Made by a program: the position numbers and the translations under genes
Shown here: positions 44,113-52,577 of the stretch, in pieces
Layout of the letters: every line of letters starts with the position of its first letter
How positions within the stretch are numbered: the stretch's first letter is position 1
Notes under the pieces: generated by a model
Told to the model about the DNA's origin: nothing
Seen by the model: only the letters and a program-made list of their open reading frames with translations
The model's database searches: none
Origin: Flavobacterium sp. I3-2
Lineage (GTDB): Bacteria; Bacteroidota; Bacteroidia; Flavobacteriales; Flavobacteriaceae
NCBI RefSeq assembly: GCF_013389595.1
Contig: NZ_CP058306.1
Coordinates: 372,001 to 436,000 of the forward strand
DNA: 64,000 nucleotides
Reading direction: 5' to 3'

Positions 44113-44604
44113 ATGACCAAATATTTTATAGCTTTATCAACTCTGCTTTTTTTTTCGTGTAAAAATGATAAAACCGAAAATCAGCAAATTGAAATAGGTA
44201 AATACGAACAAGTTTTCGAAAATTTTCAGAAAAAAAATGACACTCTTTATGTGGTAAATTTTTGGGCGACATGGTGTGCTCCATGTGTTGAAGAAATGCC
44301 TCATTTTACAAAAGCAAATGAAACTTTCAAAAATCAAAAATTTAAAATGATTTTAATTTCATTAGACCGTTCAAAAGATTTTGAATCAAAAATGAAACCT
44401 TTCATTTCTGAAAATAATATTGTTGCAGATACTTATTTATTAGATGATAATACGCGAATGAATAATTGGATTCCGATAATTAACAAACAATGGGATGGAC
44501 AAATTCCAGCAACAGCTTTTTATAAAAATGGTGAACAAATTGGTTTTGTTCCGAATACATTGAATTACGAAACACTTGAAAAAATAATTAAACAAAATTT
44601 ATAA
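44113..44604 (+). CDS. TlpA-like thioredoxin-fold lipoprotein
   Basis: 163-residue periplasmic lipoprotein (lipobox FFSC, C16) with a thioredoxin/TlpA domain: VVNFWATWCAPCVEEMPHF contains the redox pair C55-A-P-C58, and the late cis-proline region is IPATAFYKNG. It probably reduces disulfides in apo-cytochromes, copper proteins or similar periplasmic targets. One nucleotide separates it from the next thioredoxin-fold gene, so they form an operon. Confidence 0.88.
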   Translation: MTKYFIALSTLLFFSCKNDKTENQQIEIGKYEQVFENFQKKNDTLYVVNFWATWCAPCVEEMPHFTKANETFKNQKFKMILISLDRSKDFESKMKPFISENNIVADTYLLDDNTRMNNWIPIINKQWDGQIPATAFYKNGEQIGFVPNTLNYETLEKIIKQNL

Positions 44605-44605
44605 T

Positions 44606-45274
44606 ATGAAAAAACTTTTAATATTGTTATTAGTTGTTATGAGTTTTATTTCTTGCAAAAAAGAAGATAAAACTACTGAACAAAACACGACAAACGATTC
44701 GATTCAAAAAACTGAAACTACTGTAACTGAAAAAACTGGTTATAAAATTGGAGATGAAGCAATAGATTTCTCATTAAAAAACATTGATGACCAAATGGTT
44801 TCGCTTGCAAATTATCCAGATGCAAAAGGTTTTATTGTGATTTTCACATGTAATCACTGTCCGTATGCAGTTGCATATGAAGATAGAATTGTTGCTTTGA
44901 ATAATAAATATGCTTCTTTGGGTTATCCTGTAATTGCTATAAATCCGAACGACCCAACGGTTCAACCTGAAGATAGTTTTGAAGCGATGAAAGTTCGTGC
45001 AAAAGAAAAAGGATTTACTTTTCCTTATTTGTTTGATGAAGGACAAAAAGTTTATCCGATTTACGGAGCAACAAAAACGCCTCATGTTTTTATTTTAAAC
45101 AAAGAAAATGATAAAAATATCGTGAAATATATTGGTACGATTGATAACAATTATGAAGATGCCAACGCGGTTACCGAAAAATATGTTGAGGCAGCTGTAG
45201 ATGCTTTATTATCAGGAAAAGAAATTCAACAACCAACAACCGTTGCAGTTGGATGCACAATAAAAACGAAATAA
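44606..45274 (+). CDS. Redoxin (AhpC/TSA-like) lipoprotein
   Basis: 222-residue lipoprotein (lipobox FISC, C17) with a thioredoxin-like redoxin domain: IGDEAIDFSLKNIDDQMVSL, the C82-N-H-C85 pair in IFTCNHCPYAVAYEDR, and YPIYGATKTPHVFILN. This CxHC redoxin subgroup (DUF-type thioredoxins) is common in flavobacteria; its exact reductant and substrate are unknown. It follows the TlpA-like gene and ends at a terminator shared with the convergent nosY. Confidence 0.85.
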   Translation: MKKLLILLLVVMSFISCKKEDKTTEQNTTNDSIQKTETTVTEKTGYKIGDEAIDFSLKNIDDQMVSLANYPDAKGFIVIFTCNHCPYAVAYEDRIVALNNKYASLGYPVIAINPNDPTVQPEDSFEAMKVRAKEKGFTFPYLFDEGQKVYPIYGATKTPHVFILNKENDKNIVKYIGTIDNNYEDANAVTEKYVEAAVDALLSGKEIQQPTTVAVGCTIKTK

Positions 45275-45282
45275 AAAATTGT

Positions 45283-45320
45283 AAAAAAGCCGTTTCAAAA
45301 TAAGTGAAACGGCTTTTTTT
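45283..45320. terminator. Bidirectional terminator, redoxin / nosY
   Basis: Perfect 14-bp stem AAAAAAGCCGTTTC (45283-45296) / GAAACGGCTTTTTT (45306-45319), 9-nt loop, lying between convergent genes. Confidence 0.92.
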
Positions 45321-45330
45321 ATAATTAAAT

Positions 45331-46098
45331 TTATAAATCTTTTTTTGCGAACTTCTTTTTCGAAATGTAAAAAGGAACAAAAAACCATAGACATAATAAG
45401 ACAAACGAAATCAACAATCCGACCGAAGTACCTAATAAATTTTTAAAAATAGCTCCTGTGTAACCCATCATTGCTGAAACTTCTAATTGCATTAAAATTT
45501 GAATTCGAGCAAGGTCAATCGGATTTAATGTTGTAATGCCAACTATTGTTTTTTCTATCGGATAATCTGAAAATTGGAATAACAAGAATAAAATAATTCC
45601 ATCGAATAATATCGCAAAATAAAGCCATATCATTATTGATAATCCGATTCCTTTGGTTTTATCTCTTGTTAAAATTGAACATAAACAGGCCAATGAAACA
45701 AAAATAATGGTTATGAGTAATCCCATCAAAATCATCATAAATCCGATGGAATCAAAAGAATAAACCAGTAACGAAATTCCAGAACCTAACAAAAAAGCCA
45801 GACATAAACTTAATGAAAGACCTGAAAAAATTCCAATCCAAATTTTCTCTCTTTTAACAGGTTGACTTAAAATCATCTCGATAAACTCTGAGCTGTTATA
45901 AATATAAATGGTTGAAAATAAGATTGAAACTAACGGAACGGTAAAAAGTATTACGTTTAAAACAGTCAGAATTCCTTTGGAGGCGTTACCTTCTAAAGCA
46001 AAAGAACTCCAAGATAAAATGGCTAAAATTATCGTATAAGCTATTACGATTTTACTTTTAAGAATATCTAAAAAAATAATTTTTATAATCTTATTCAT
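45331..46098 (-). CDS. nosY: NosY-type ABC permease
   Basis: 255-residue inner-membrane permease with about six helices, an ABC-2-like membrane subunit. It begins MNKIIKIIFLDILKSKIVIAY and has SSEFIEMILSQPVKREKIWIG, as in NosY. With NosF it forms the ABC complex that supports assembly of the CuZ site of nitrous oxide reductase. It overlaps nosF by 8 nt and is the last gene of the nos cluster. Confidence 0.9.
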   Translation of the reverse strand: MNKIIKIIFLDILKSKIVIAYTIILAILSWSSFALEGNASKGILTVLNVILFTVPLVSILFSTIYIYNSSEFIEMILSQPVKREKIWIGIFSGLSLSLCLAFLLGSGISLLVYSFDSIGFMMILMGLLITIIFVSLACLCSILTRDKTKGIGLSIMIWLYFAILFDGIILFLLFQFSDYPIEKTIVGITTLNPIDLARIQILMQLEVSAMMGYTGAIFKNLLGTSVGLLISFVLLCLWFFVPFYISKKKFAKKDL

Positions 46099-46813
46099 GC
46101 GATTTAAAATTTGAAGTTGACTTTAAAATTTGGGCTATTGCTTTGGATATTTTATCTTCTTGAGTTTCGCTTTTTAGCAATTGAACAGATTTGTGAAATT
46201 GAATACAACCGTCTTGCATAAAAACAATTTCGCTAACTAAATCATCTAATTCGCTTAACAGATGTGAGGTGATTAAAATCAATTTTCCTTTAGCTTTTTC
46301 TTTCAAAATTTTTTCTTTCAAAATTTCAGAAGCAATCGGGTCTAAACCTGCAGTTGGTTCATCTAAAATTAAAACTTCCGGATTAAACATAAAAGCAAGT
46401 GAAGCGCTAACTTTTTGGGTTGTTCCTCCAGAAAGTGTACTCATTTTTTTATCAATAATTTCAGCTATTTTGAAAGATTCATAAAGCTCTAAATCTAAAT
46501 TGGAATTTTGGCGAATTTCTTTAACCATTTCAAAAATTTGACCAACCTTCATATTATCGGGATAACGACCAATCTGAGGCATATATCCGATATTATTTCT
46601 GTATTCAAACTTATTTAAAATGGAATGTCCGTCAAAATTTATCGAACCATTATCGGGAATTACCATTCCAAGAATTGATTTAATAAGTGTTGTTTTACCA
46701 CAACCGTTTGGTCCAATTAAAGCAATACATTCGCCTTTTTTAGTAAATAAATTTACCTCATTTAATACATTTAGCTTTCCGAATTTTTTATTTAAGTTTT
46801 GTATTTCTATCAT
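46091..46813 (-). CDS. nosF: NosF ABC ATP-binding protein
   Basis: 240-residue ATPase with Walker A GPNGCGKTT, signature LSGGTTQKVSASLAF and Walker B VLILDEPTAGLD. The GTTQK signature variant is usual in NosF. Works with NosD and NosY in CuZ biogenesis. Overlaps nosD by 4 nt and nosY by 8 nt, a tightly coupled operon. Confidence 0.94.
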   Translation of the reverse strand: MIEIQNLNKKFGKLNVLNEVNLFTKKGECIALIGPNGCGKTTLIKSILGMVIPDNGSINFDGHSILNKFEYRNNIGYMPQIGRYPDNMKVGQIFEMVKEIRQNSNLDLELYESFKIAEIIDKKMSTLSGGTTQKVSASLAFMFNPEVLILDEPTAGLDPIASEILKEKILKEKAKGKLILITSHLLSELDDLVSEIVFMQDGCIQFHKSVQLLKSETQEDKISKAIAQILKSTSNFKSHE

Positions 46814-48057
46814 AATTTTAAAGGCTGCATTAATGGAGATTCATCTTTAAGGTAATCAGGTGTAATACTTGGCAAAACTCTTTCAGATTTATCAAGTAAT
46901 GTAATCATAAAACTTCGGTATAAAAGCATTGCAGATTCGTTTCGTTCAACCAAAACAGAGAACAAACTCAACGGATGATAAGGCACATCACCTAAACCAT
47001 TTTTATCTAAATCGTATCCTTCGTATTTATCCCAATAATTTTGATTTAATGATTTTACTTTAAGTTTACCATTGGTTGTAATATCAAAGGTATTTCCTAA
47101 AAAATTATTTTTACTTATAACGATATCTGCACTACTTGCGTTAATCTTTAATGCCCATCCGTTTTTCAGGAATTTGTTTTCAAAAATTTCAACTCGATTA
47201 GCGCCATCACCATAAATTCCGATGGTATTTTCAGTGAAAACATTTCGAATAATTTTACTGTCATCAATTTCTTTTAGAAGTACGCCATAAGCTGCGCCAC
47301 CCCAACTTTTTTTGAAAACATTTTCTGTCATTTCTACGCGTTTACTGTACATAACGGCAACACCAGCTTCGTTTTTATCAAAAATATTTTTAGTAAAAAC
47401 ATTATCATGAGAAAACATAAAATGCAAGCCGTATCTTTTATTTTCGATACATTTATTGTTATTTATTTTAGACTTTTCTACAAACTCTAAATAAATAGCA
47501 TCTCTATGACCATGAATACTATTATCTTCGATGGTTAGGTGTTTTGATTTCCAAATATGGATGCCATTCGCAGAAGGTTTTCCTGTGATTTGTCCAGAAA
47601 TCAACTCATTTTTAAGATATGAAACGTAGTTGCTGTTTATGGTATGAATTCCAAAAAAATTATTATTAAATTTGCAATTTTCTATGATTACATGATTGGA
47701 ATTTTTGATTTTTAGCGCAGCAATATCTTTGAAACTCGAACTACCAGAATTTGAAAAAGTAATATTTTTAACCATTACATTATCATGTTCAATCACTAAA
47801 ATTTCATATTTATTTTCGCCATCAATTACAGGAAAGTTTTCTCCTACTAACGTAACCGATTTATTCAAAATTAAAGAACCTTCGCAATAAAGACCTTCTT
47901 TTATAAGAATGGTATCTCCGTCTGATGCAAGTTCAAATGCTTTTTTTAAAGTTTTTTCAGGATTATTAGGTTCGACAATTATTGTTTTAGCAAATGAATT
48001 TTGTACACATAAGAACAATACGAGAATACATAGTTTTACTTGAAATAATCTTGCCAT
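46810..48057 (-). CDS. nosD: NosD periplasmic maturation protein
   Basis: 415-residue exported protein: signal peptide (ending SFAK) followed by a right-handed parallel beta-helix made of PbH1-type repeats (residues about 70-330, with recurring IENCKFNNNFFGIHTINSN-like rungs, GIHIWKS, YGLHFMFSHDN). The C-terminal NQNYWDKYEGYDLDKNGLGDVPYHP block is the family hallmark. Accessory protein for CuZ assembly in NosZ, acting with NosF/NosY. Overlaps nosL by 22 nt and nosF by 4 nt. Confidence 0.95.
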   Translation of the reverse strand: MARLFQVKLCILVLFLCVQNSFAKTIIVEPNNPEKTLKKAFELASDGDTILIKEGLYCEGSLILNKSVTLVGENFPVIDGENKYEILVIEHDNVMVKNITFSNSGSSSFKDIAALKIKNSNHVIIENCKFNNNFFGIHTINSNYVSYLKNELISGQITGKPSANGIHIWKSKHLTIEDNSIHGHRDAIYLEFVEKSKINNNKCIENKRYGLHFMFSHDNVFTKNIFDKNEAGVAVMYSKRVEMTENVFKKSWGGAAYGVLLKEIDDSKIIRNVFTENTIGIYGDGANRVEIFENKFLKNGWALKINASSADIVISKNNFLGNTFDITTNGKLKVKSLNQNYWDKYEGYDLDKNGLGDVPYHPLSLFSVLVERNESAMLLYRSFMITLLDKSERVLPSITPDYLKDESPLMQPLKL

Positions 48058-48467
48058 AATAATAGAGTTCCTGAATGTTCATTATATTGAATTTGACGAT
48101 TTTCAATACTACTAAAAGCAGCAGTATTTGAACCCATTGGACTTTTAAGTTCAGGATTAGCTAATAGAAAGCTTTTATCCGCTTCGATTAATTGCTTCGT
48201 TTGATGAAAGTCTACCAACCAAAGTGAAAATATTTGTTCTGAATTTACGGTTTCATTTTCAATGAAAGCTTTCATGCAATACATATCATCGAACTTATAA
48301 ATTTTTCCTTTTTTAGTAACCAATTCTGCACCGTAACGTTCATCACTAATTTTCATTAAACAATGATTACAACTGTCAACACCAAAATTAATGGGTTGAG
48401 GTTCTTTACTACATGAAATCATAAGTGTGGTTAGCAATAGAATAATTATTAAAGTGCATTGTTTCAT
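48036..48467 (-). CDS. nosL: NosL copper chaperone lipoprotein
   Basis: 143-residue lipoprotein (lipobox MISC, C19) with the NosL metal motif C33-N-H-C36-L-M38 and the conserved KIYKFDDMYCMKAF and NPELKSPMGSNTAAF blocks. NosL binds Cu(I) and delivers it to apo-NosZ. Overlaps the upstream membrane-protein gene by 4 nt and nosD by 22 nt. Confidence 0.94.
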   Translation of the reverse strand: MKQCTLIIILLLTTLMISCSKEPQPINFGVDSCNHCLMKISDERYGAELVTKKGKIYKFDDMYCMKAFIENETVNSEQIFSLWLVDFHQTKQLIEADKSFLLANPELKSPMGSNTAAFSSIENRQIQYNEHSGTLLLWQDYFK

Positions 48468-49057
48468 ATTTTATTTTTTTTAAATTTTGTTTCGAAAATT
48501 AATACTAATGAAGAAAAAAATGCGGCAGCTAACATCAACCATCCACCTATTGCTGGAATAGAATAAGCTCCGAAATTTAATAATTGTTTAAATCCGACTA
48601 AAGGTGGTTGATACGTCATTCCTGGTACTTGAATAGGTGCTTTCGGGTCAAGATTATGTCCGTAGTCATACAGCCATAAATAAAAATCAATGATTGCAGC
48701 AACTCCAAATAGCACAAAAATAATCAACCAAATTATAAACCATTTTCGTTTATTTAAAACTGCTGAAATGATTCCTAATATACCAATGAATCCAATAATA
48801 TAAGGTAAAACTGTAAATTCGATAAAATCATTTTCATGCAACTCTCGCATTCCAATGTAATGATTTAAACCATTAATTATCTGTACATCACCACTTAGCT
48901 TACTTGCATGAATATACAATTCTAATCCTTCAGGATATTGAGGCGCACTTAATTGAATTTGCCAAATCGGAAAAAATAGAGCAGCTAGTAAAAGAAGTCC
49001 AGCAAATGCAACGAGAAAACGTGATAATGTTAACATTTTATTTTTAGAAACTGTCAT
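48464..49057 (-). CDS. Unknown membrane protein of the nos operon
   Basis: 197-residue protein with four predicted helices (about 13-29, 82-98, 105-125, 168-188). A long periplasmic loop after helix 1 holds NGLNHYIGMREL, and a second loop has YDYGHNLDPKAP. His, Met and Tyr in these loops might contact copper or a partner. I know similar proteins next to nosL in Bacteroidota but cannot assign a function. It overlaps nosL by 4 nt and is separated from nosZ by a hairpin. Confidence 0.75.
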   Translation of the reverse strand: MTVSKNKMLTLSRFLVAFAGLLLLAALFFPIWQIQLSAPQYPEGLELYIHASKLSGDVQIINGLNHYIGMRELHENDFIEFTVLPYIIGFIGILGIISAVLNKRKWFIIWLIIFVLFGVAAIIDFYLWLYDYGHNLDPKAPIQVPGMTYQPPLVGFKQLLNFGAYSIPAIGGWLMLAAAFFSSLVLIFETKFKKNKI

Positions 49058-49077
49058 AACGAATTGGTTTGTATTTA

Positions 49078-49108
49078 AAGAGTTGCTTCAAACTAAGAAG
49101 CAACTCTT
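49078..49108 (-). terminator. Intercistronic hairpin between nosZ and the downstream nos genes
   Basis: Perfect 12-bp stem AAGAGTTGCTTC (49078-49089) / GAAGCAACTCTT (49097-49108), 7-nt loop. Only TTTAAAT follows on the minus strand, so it may terminate incompletely or stabilise the nosZ message, leaving more nosZ than accessory mRNA. Confidence 0.6.
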
Positions 49109-49119
49109 GTATTTAAAAT

Positions 49120-51090
49120 TTAATTTTTGGGAGCTTTATCACCTGTTCCAAAACGTAGCGGTGTATTACTACCTGCTGGTGACACTCGTATATAACCTTG
49201 CATTTCTTGATGTAATGCACTACAAAAATCTGTACAATACATTGGAATAATGCCGACTTTAGTTGGAATCCATTTCAATGTACGAGTTTCACCTGGTAAA
49301 ATAAGAACTTCAGAATTATTATTTCCTAAGATTGCAAAACCATGAGGTAAATCCCAATCTTGTTCTAAATTAGTAATGTGAAAATAAACTTCGTCGCCTA
49401 ATTTTATTCCTTCGATATTATCAGGTGTAATATGCGTACGAATTAATGTCATATAAACATCTACACGATTTCCATTTCGTTCTACACGAGAATCGTTTTC
49501 GTTTTTAACAACATATTTATGTTTATTTTGATTGATATCATAAATACGTTTTTGCTTTTCAATTAGTAATGACGCCGGAATTATTTGCGCATAGTGAGGT
49601 TCACCAATTGTTGGGAAATCTAACAGCAATTCCATTTTTTCTCCAGATATATCAAATAATTGAGCACTTTGTGTTAATTCTGGACCTGTTGGTAAATAAC
49701 GGTCTTTAGTAATTTTATTCCAAGCAACTAAATATTTACCGTAAGGTTTTTTAGTATCTCCACCCGGAACCGTTAAGTGACCAGTTGAATAATAAGTAGG
49801 TTGTCTATCCAAAACTTTTAAAGTTTTTACATCCCATTTCACAACTTCAGAAGATACAAAGAACGAAGTATAAGCATTTCCTTTGTCATCGAATTCAGTA
49901 TGTAAAGGTCCCAAACCTGGTTTCTCAACTTCACCATGTAAAACGGCGTCGTAATTTAAAACTGGAATCCCATCAAAATCACCATCAAATTTTTTATCAT
50001 CGATAGCTTTTAACATTTTTGTAAAAGAGAAAACTGGAATTAATGACGCCAACTTTCCACTTCCTACAATGTATTCTCCGGTTGGATCCACGTCAGCTCC
50101 GTGCGGCGATTTTGGACAAGGAATATAATAAGCAACATCATTTAAATCTTTAATATCTAGTACAAGTACTTCTTCAATAATTTCAGAAGTTGCAGAATGT
50201 GTATCATGGTCGTAAACGTTATGAGCAAATTTTGATTTTACTTTTCGTCCTTTACCTGATTTTGCTAATTCTTCGATTTTTTTCCAGTTTAAAGCCAAGA
50301 TAAAATCTTTATCGTTTTGAGAAGCATTTACTTCTAAAAGTGTATGCGCTTTTTCTGTATTGTAAGTCGAGAAGAAGAACCATCCACTACTTGGTCCTTT
50401 TCCTGTGTGACTTAAATCATAATTAACAGGCGGTGTTTTTAACTGAAACTCAATATTCATTCTTCCCGATTCTGGATTAACTTTAATAAAAGATAAAGCT
50501 CCACTAAAATTTTCAGCATAACTGCTAATCGGAATATCAACATTTTCATCTGCAAACGGAACACTAAAACGGGTACCTGCAACCACATATTCGGTATTAT
50601 CAGTAATAAAAGGAGAAGAGTGATTACCAGCTGAATTCGGAATTTCAATAATTTCGGCAGTTGTAAATGTGGTTAGATCAAGTCGAGCGATACGAGGCGT
50701 ATTATTTTCGTTTGCAAACAACCATCTTCCATCGTATTCACCATTTGTTTGAGAAATAGCTAAGTGATGTTGATCACCCCAAGGAACAAAACCGTGCGAA
50801 GTATTTAACATAGGTTTCGTGTCTTCGCCATAACCATATCCAGTTTCTGGATCTTGAGAAAAGACAGGTAAAACTTTTAATAATCGTCCTGAAGGAAGTC
50901 CATAAACAGAAATTTGTCCACTAAAACCACCCGAAGTAAACGAATAAAATTCATCATGTTCTCCAGGAGCAACATAAACTTTTTGAGCGGCATCGCCACT
51001 TACAGCATCAGAAGCAGATTTTGGTTTACAAGCTGCGAAAAAAACCAATCCTAAGAAGGTAATTACTGTGTTTTTTAATATTTTTTTCAT
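49120..51090 (-). CDS. nosZ: Nitrous oxide reductase NosZ, clade II, lipoprotein form
   Basis: Reduces N2O to N2 in the periplasm. 656 residues: Sec-type leader, not Tat, as in clade II, with a lipobox FFAAC (C21). The seven-bladed propeller begins near QISVYGLPSGR and includes CuZ histidines in DQHHLAI (H108/H109). The C-terminal cupredoxin CuA domain has H583 in DLPHGF and C619, C623, H627, M630 in MYCTDFCSALHQEM. All expected CuA ligands visible to me are present, so the enzyme should be functional. It follows a cytochrome c gene by 11 nt, and the accessory genes lie downstream. Confidence 0.97.
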   Translation of the reverse strand: MKKILKNTVITFLGLVFFAACKPKSASDAVSGDAAQKVYVAPGEHDEFYSFTSGGFSGQISVYGLPSGRLLKVLPVFSQDPETGYGYGEDTKPMLNTSHGFVPWGDQHHLAISQTNGEYDGRWLFANENNTPRIARLDLTTFTTAEIIEIPNSAGNHSSPFITDNTEYVVAGTRFSVPFADENVDIPISSYAENFSGALSFIKVNPESGRMNIEFQLKTPPVNYDLSHTGKGPSSGWFFFSTYNTEKAHTLLEVNASQNDKDFILALNWKKIEELAKSGKGRKVKSKFAHNVYDHDTHSATSEIIEEVLVLDIKDLNDVAYYIPCPKSPHGADVDPTGEYIVGSGKLASLIPVFSFTKMLKAIDDKKFDGDFDGIPVLNYDAVLHGEVEKPGLGPLHTEFDDKGNAYTSFFVSSEVVKWDVKTLKVLDRQPTYYSTGHLTVPGGDTKKPYGKYLVAWNKITKDRYLPTGPELTQSAQLFDISGEKMELLLDFPTIGEPHYAQIIPASLLIEKQKRIYDINQNKHKYVVKNENDSRVERNGNRVDVYMTLIRTHITPDNIEGIKLGDEVYFHITNLEQDWDLPHGFAILGNNNSEVLILPGETRTLKWIPTKVGIIPMYCTDFCSALHQEMQGYIRVSPAGSNTPLRFGTGDKAPKN

Positions 51091-51101
51091 GATTTATACT
51101 T

Positions 51102-51572
51102 TTATTGAACACCATCATTTTTCCTCATATATTCAAGAATTTGTCTAGCCTCATCGTCCGTTACATTTTGATTTGGCATTCGCACTAAACAAATCTCTAA
51201 TTGCGATTGTAATGCAGGATCTTTATCAATCATCGGATCCGGATTTGTTATAAAGTTCATAATCCATTCAGGTGCTCTACGTTTAGTAACGCCAGCCCAC
51301 CCTGGACCAACAAGTTTTTCATCAGTTAATTTATGACATGAAGTGCATTTTGTACTTGAAATTGCTTCACCACTTTTAGCCATTTCATGATCTAAATTCG
51401 CAGCTAATTCAACTTTATCAAACTTACCTTCACCCAAAACAGGATCGTAATCACTTTTTACTTCTGTACTTTCAGATGCTGAAGTTTTACTAAAATCACT
51501 TGTCGAATTGTCTTTTTTTCCACAAGATATCATAAATAAAACAAGACCAATTAATAAGATATTCATTTTCAT
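51102..51572 (-). CDS. Monohaem cytochrome c lipoprotein of the nos operon
   Basis: 156-residue lipoprotein (lipobox ISCG, C17) with one haem site C76-T-S-C79-H80, a PGWAGVTKR turn and a late RMPNQN likely carrying the axial Met. Expected to pass electrons from the quinol pool, via a membrane partner, to NosZ CuA. It is first in the nos transcript, 11 nt before nosZ, and is preceded by an FNR-like palindrome at 51642-51659. Confidence 0.9.
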   Translation of the reverse strand: MKMNILLIGLVLFMISCGKKDNSTSDFSKTSASESTEVKSDYDPVLGEGKFDKVELAANLDHEMAKSGEAISSTKCTSCHKLTDEKLVGPGWAGVTKRRAPEWIMNFITNPDPMIDKDPALQSQLEICLVRMPNQNVTDDEARQILEYMRKNDGVQ

Positions 51573-51641
51573 AATTATTCATTTTTATTAAACATTAGGT
51601 TATTTTAACAGTACTAACTTACGTCGAATAAACTCGACTAG

Positions 51642-51659
51642 TTATGATTACAATCATAA
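51642..51659. promoter_or_regulatory. FNR/CRP-like palindrome between nos and ric arms
   Basis: TTATGAT-TACA-ATCATAA, perfect 7+7 bp, of the TTGAT-N4-ATCAA type. Its centre (51650.5) is about 43 nt before the start point implied by the -7 box 51680-51687, a class II activator position. A second inverted repeat GTCGA-N6-TCGAC lies at 51623-51638. Confidence 0.65.
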
Positions 51660-51679
51660 AAACTAAAAAAAACAAGAGT

Positions 51680-51687
51680 TAAATTTG
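51680..51687 (+). promoter_or_regulatory. -7 element for the ric gene
   Basis: TAAATTTG, a full TANNTTTG match. No TTG at the -33 position, which suits an activator-dependent promoter and the palindrome just upstream. Confidence 0.6.
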
Positions 51688-51781
51688 TGATTTGAAACAA
51701 AATAAAATTAACAAAAATAACGACACAAATAACAATTAAAACATAATAAAACAAATTTTAAACAAAAATAAACTAAAAATC

Positions 51782-52501
51782 ATGGAAATATCAGAAAAAA
51801 CAACCGTAGGAGAAATCGTAGCTTTTAACTTTAAAACAGCTGCATTATTTCAAAAATTAAATATTGATTTTTGTTGTAAAGGAAATCGATTTTTAAAAGA
51901 GGTTTGCATAGAAAATAATTTAGATGAAACAACAGTAACGAATGCTTTAGGTAAAATTATGTCTGAAGAAGATTCAAATGCGGATTTCAAAAACTGGGAA
52001 GTTGATACACTTATCGATTATATCGAAAAAACACATCATAAATATGTCGAAGAAAAATCTCTGGTTTTGATAGAATTATTAAATAAATTATGCAAAGTTC
52101 ATGGAAATAAACATCCCGAATTATTTGAAATCAAAAATCTATTTATAGAATCGGCTCAAGAATTGGCTGTTCATATGAAAAAAGAAGAATTAATACTTTT
52201 TCCATTTATCAACAAAATGATTAATCATAAACGAAACAATCAAAATTTAGAAAAACCACATTTTGGAACGGTTGATAATCCGATTGCGATGATGATGAAT
52301 GAACATGAAAATGAAGGTGAACGCTTTAGAAAAATTGCGCTATTAACCCATAATTACACGCCACCTGCAGATGCCTGTACAACTTATAAAATAGTGTATA
52401 AAATGTTAGAAGATTTTGAAAATGATTTACATAAGCACATTCATTTAGAAAATAATATTTTATTTCTAGAAGCAAAAAAACTAGAACAAATTTTTAATTA
52501 A
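51782..52501 (+). CDS. ric: Iron-sulfur cluster repair di-iron protein (Ric/ScdA/DnrN)
   Basis: 239-residue cytosolic protein that repairs Fe-S clusters damaged by nitric oxide or oxidants. The N-terminal ScdA domain has C31/C32 in NIDFCCKGNR, and the hemerythrin-like di-iron domain follows with the histidines in KTHHKYVEEK, VHGNKHPE, HMKKEE, MNEHENEGERF and HKHIHLENNILF. Complete and normal length. First gene on the plus-strand arm of the nitrogen-oxide locus, about 77 nt before a Crp/Fnr gene. Confidence 0.94.
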   Translation: MEISEKTTVGEIVAFNFKTAALFQKLNIDFCCKGNRFLKEVCIENNLDETTVTNALGKIMSEEDSNADFKNWEVDTLIDYIEKTHHKYVEEKSLVLIELLNKLCKVHGNKHPELFEIKNLFIESAQELAVHMKKEELILFPFINKMINHKRNNQNLEKPHFGTVDNPIAMMMNEHENEGERFRKIALLTHNYTPPADACTTYKIVYKMLEDFENDLHKHIHLENNILFLEAKKLEQIFN

Positions 52502-52577
52502 ATTGAAATAAGTAACATAAAATCAATTCTTTCTAAAATATTTTGAATAATTATTTTTTGTAATTTTAATAAAAAAA

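Noticed and set aside
45171..45404. Minus-strand frames of 60 to 77 codons across the redoxin/nosY junction
   Set aside because: They overlap the terminator and both real genes out of frame.
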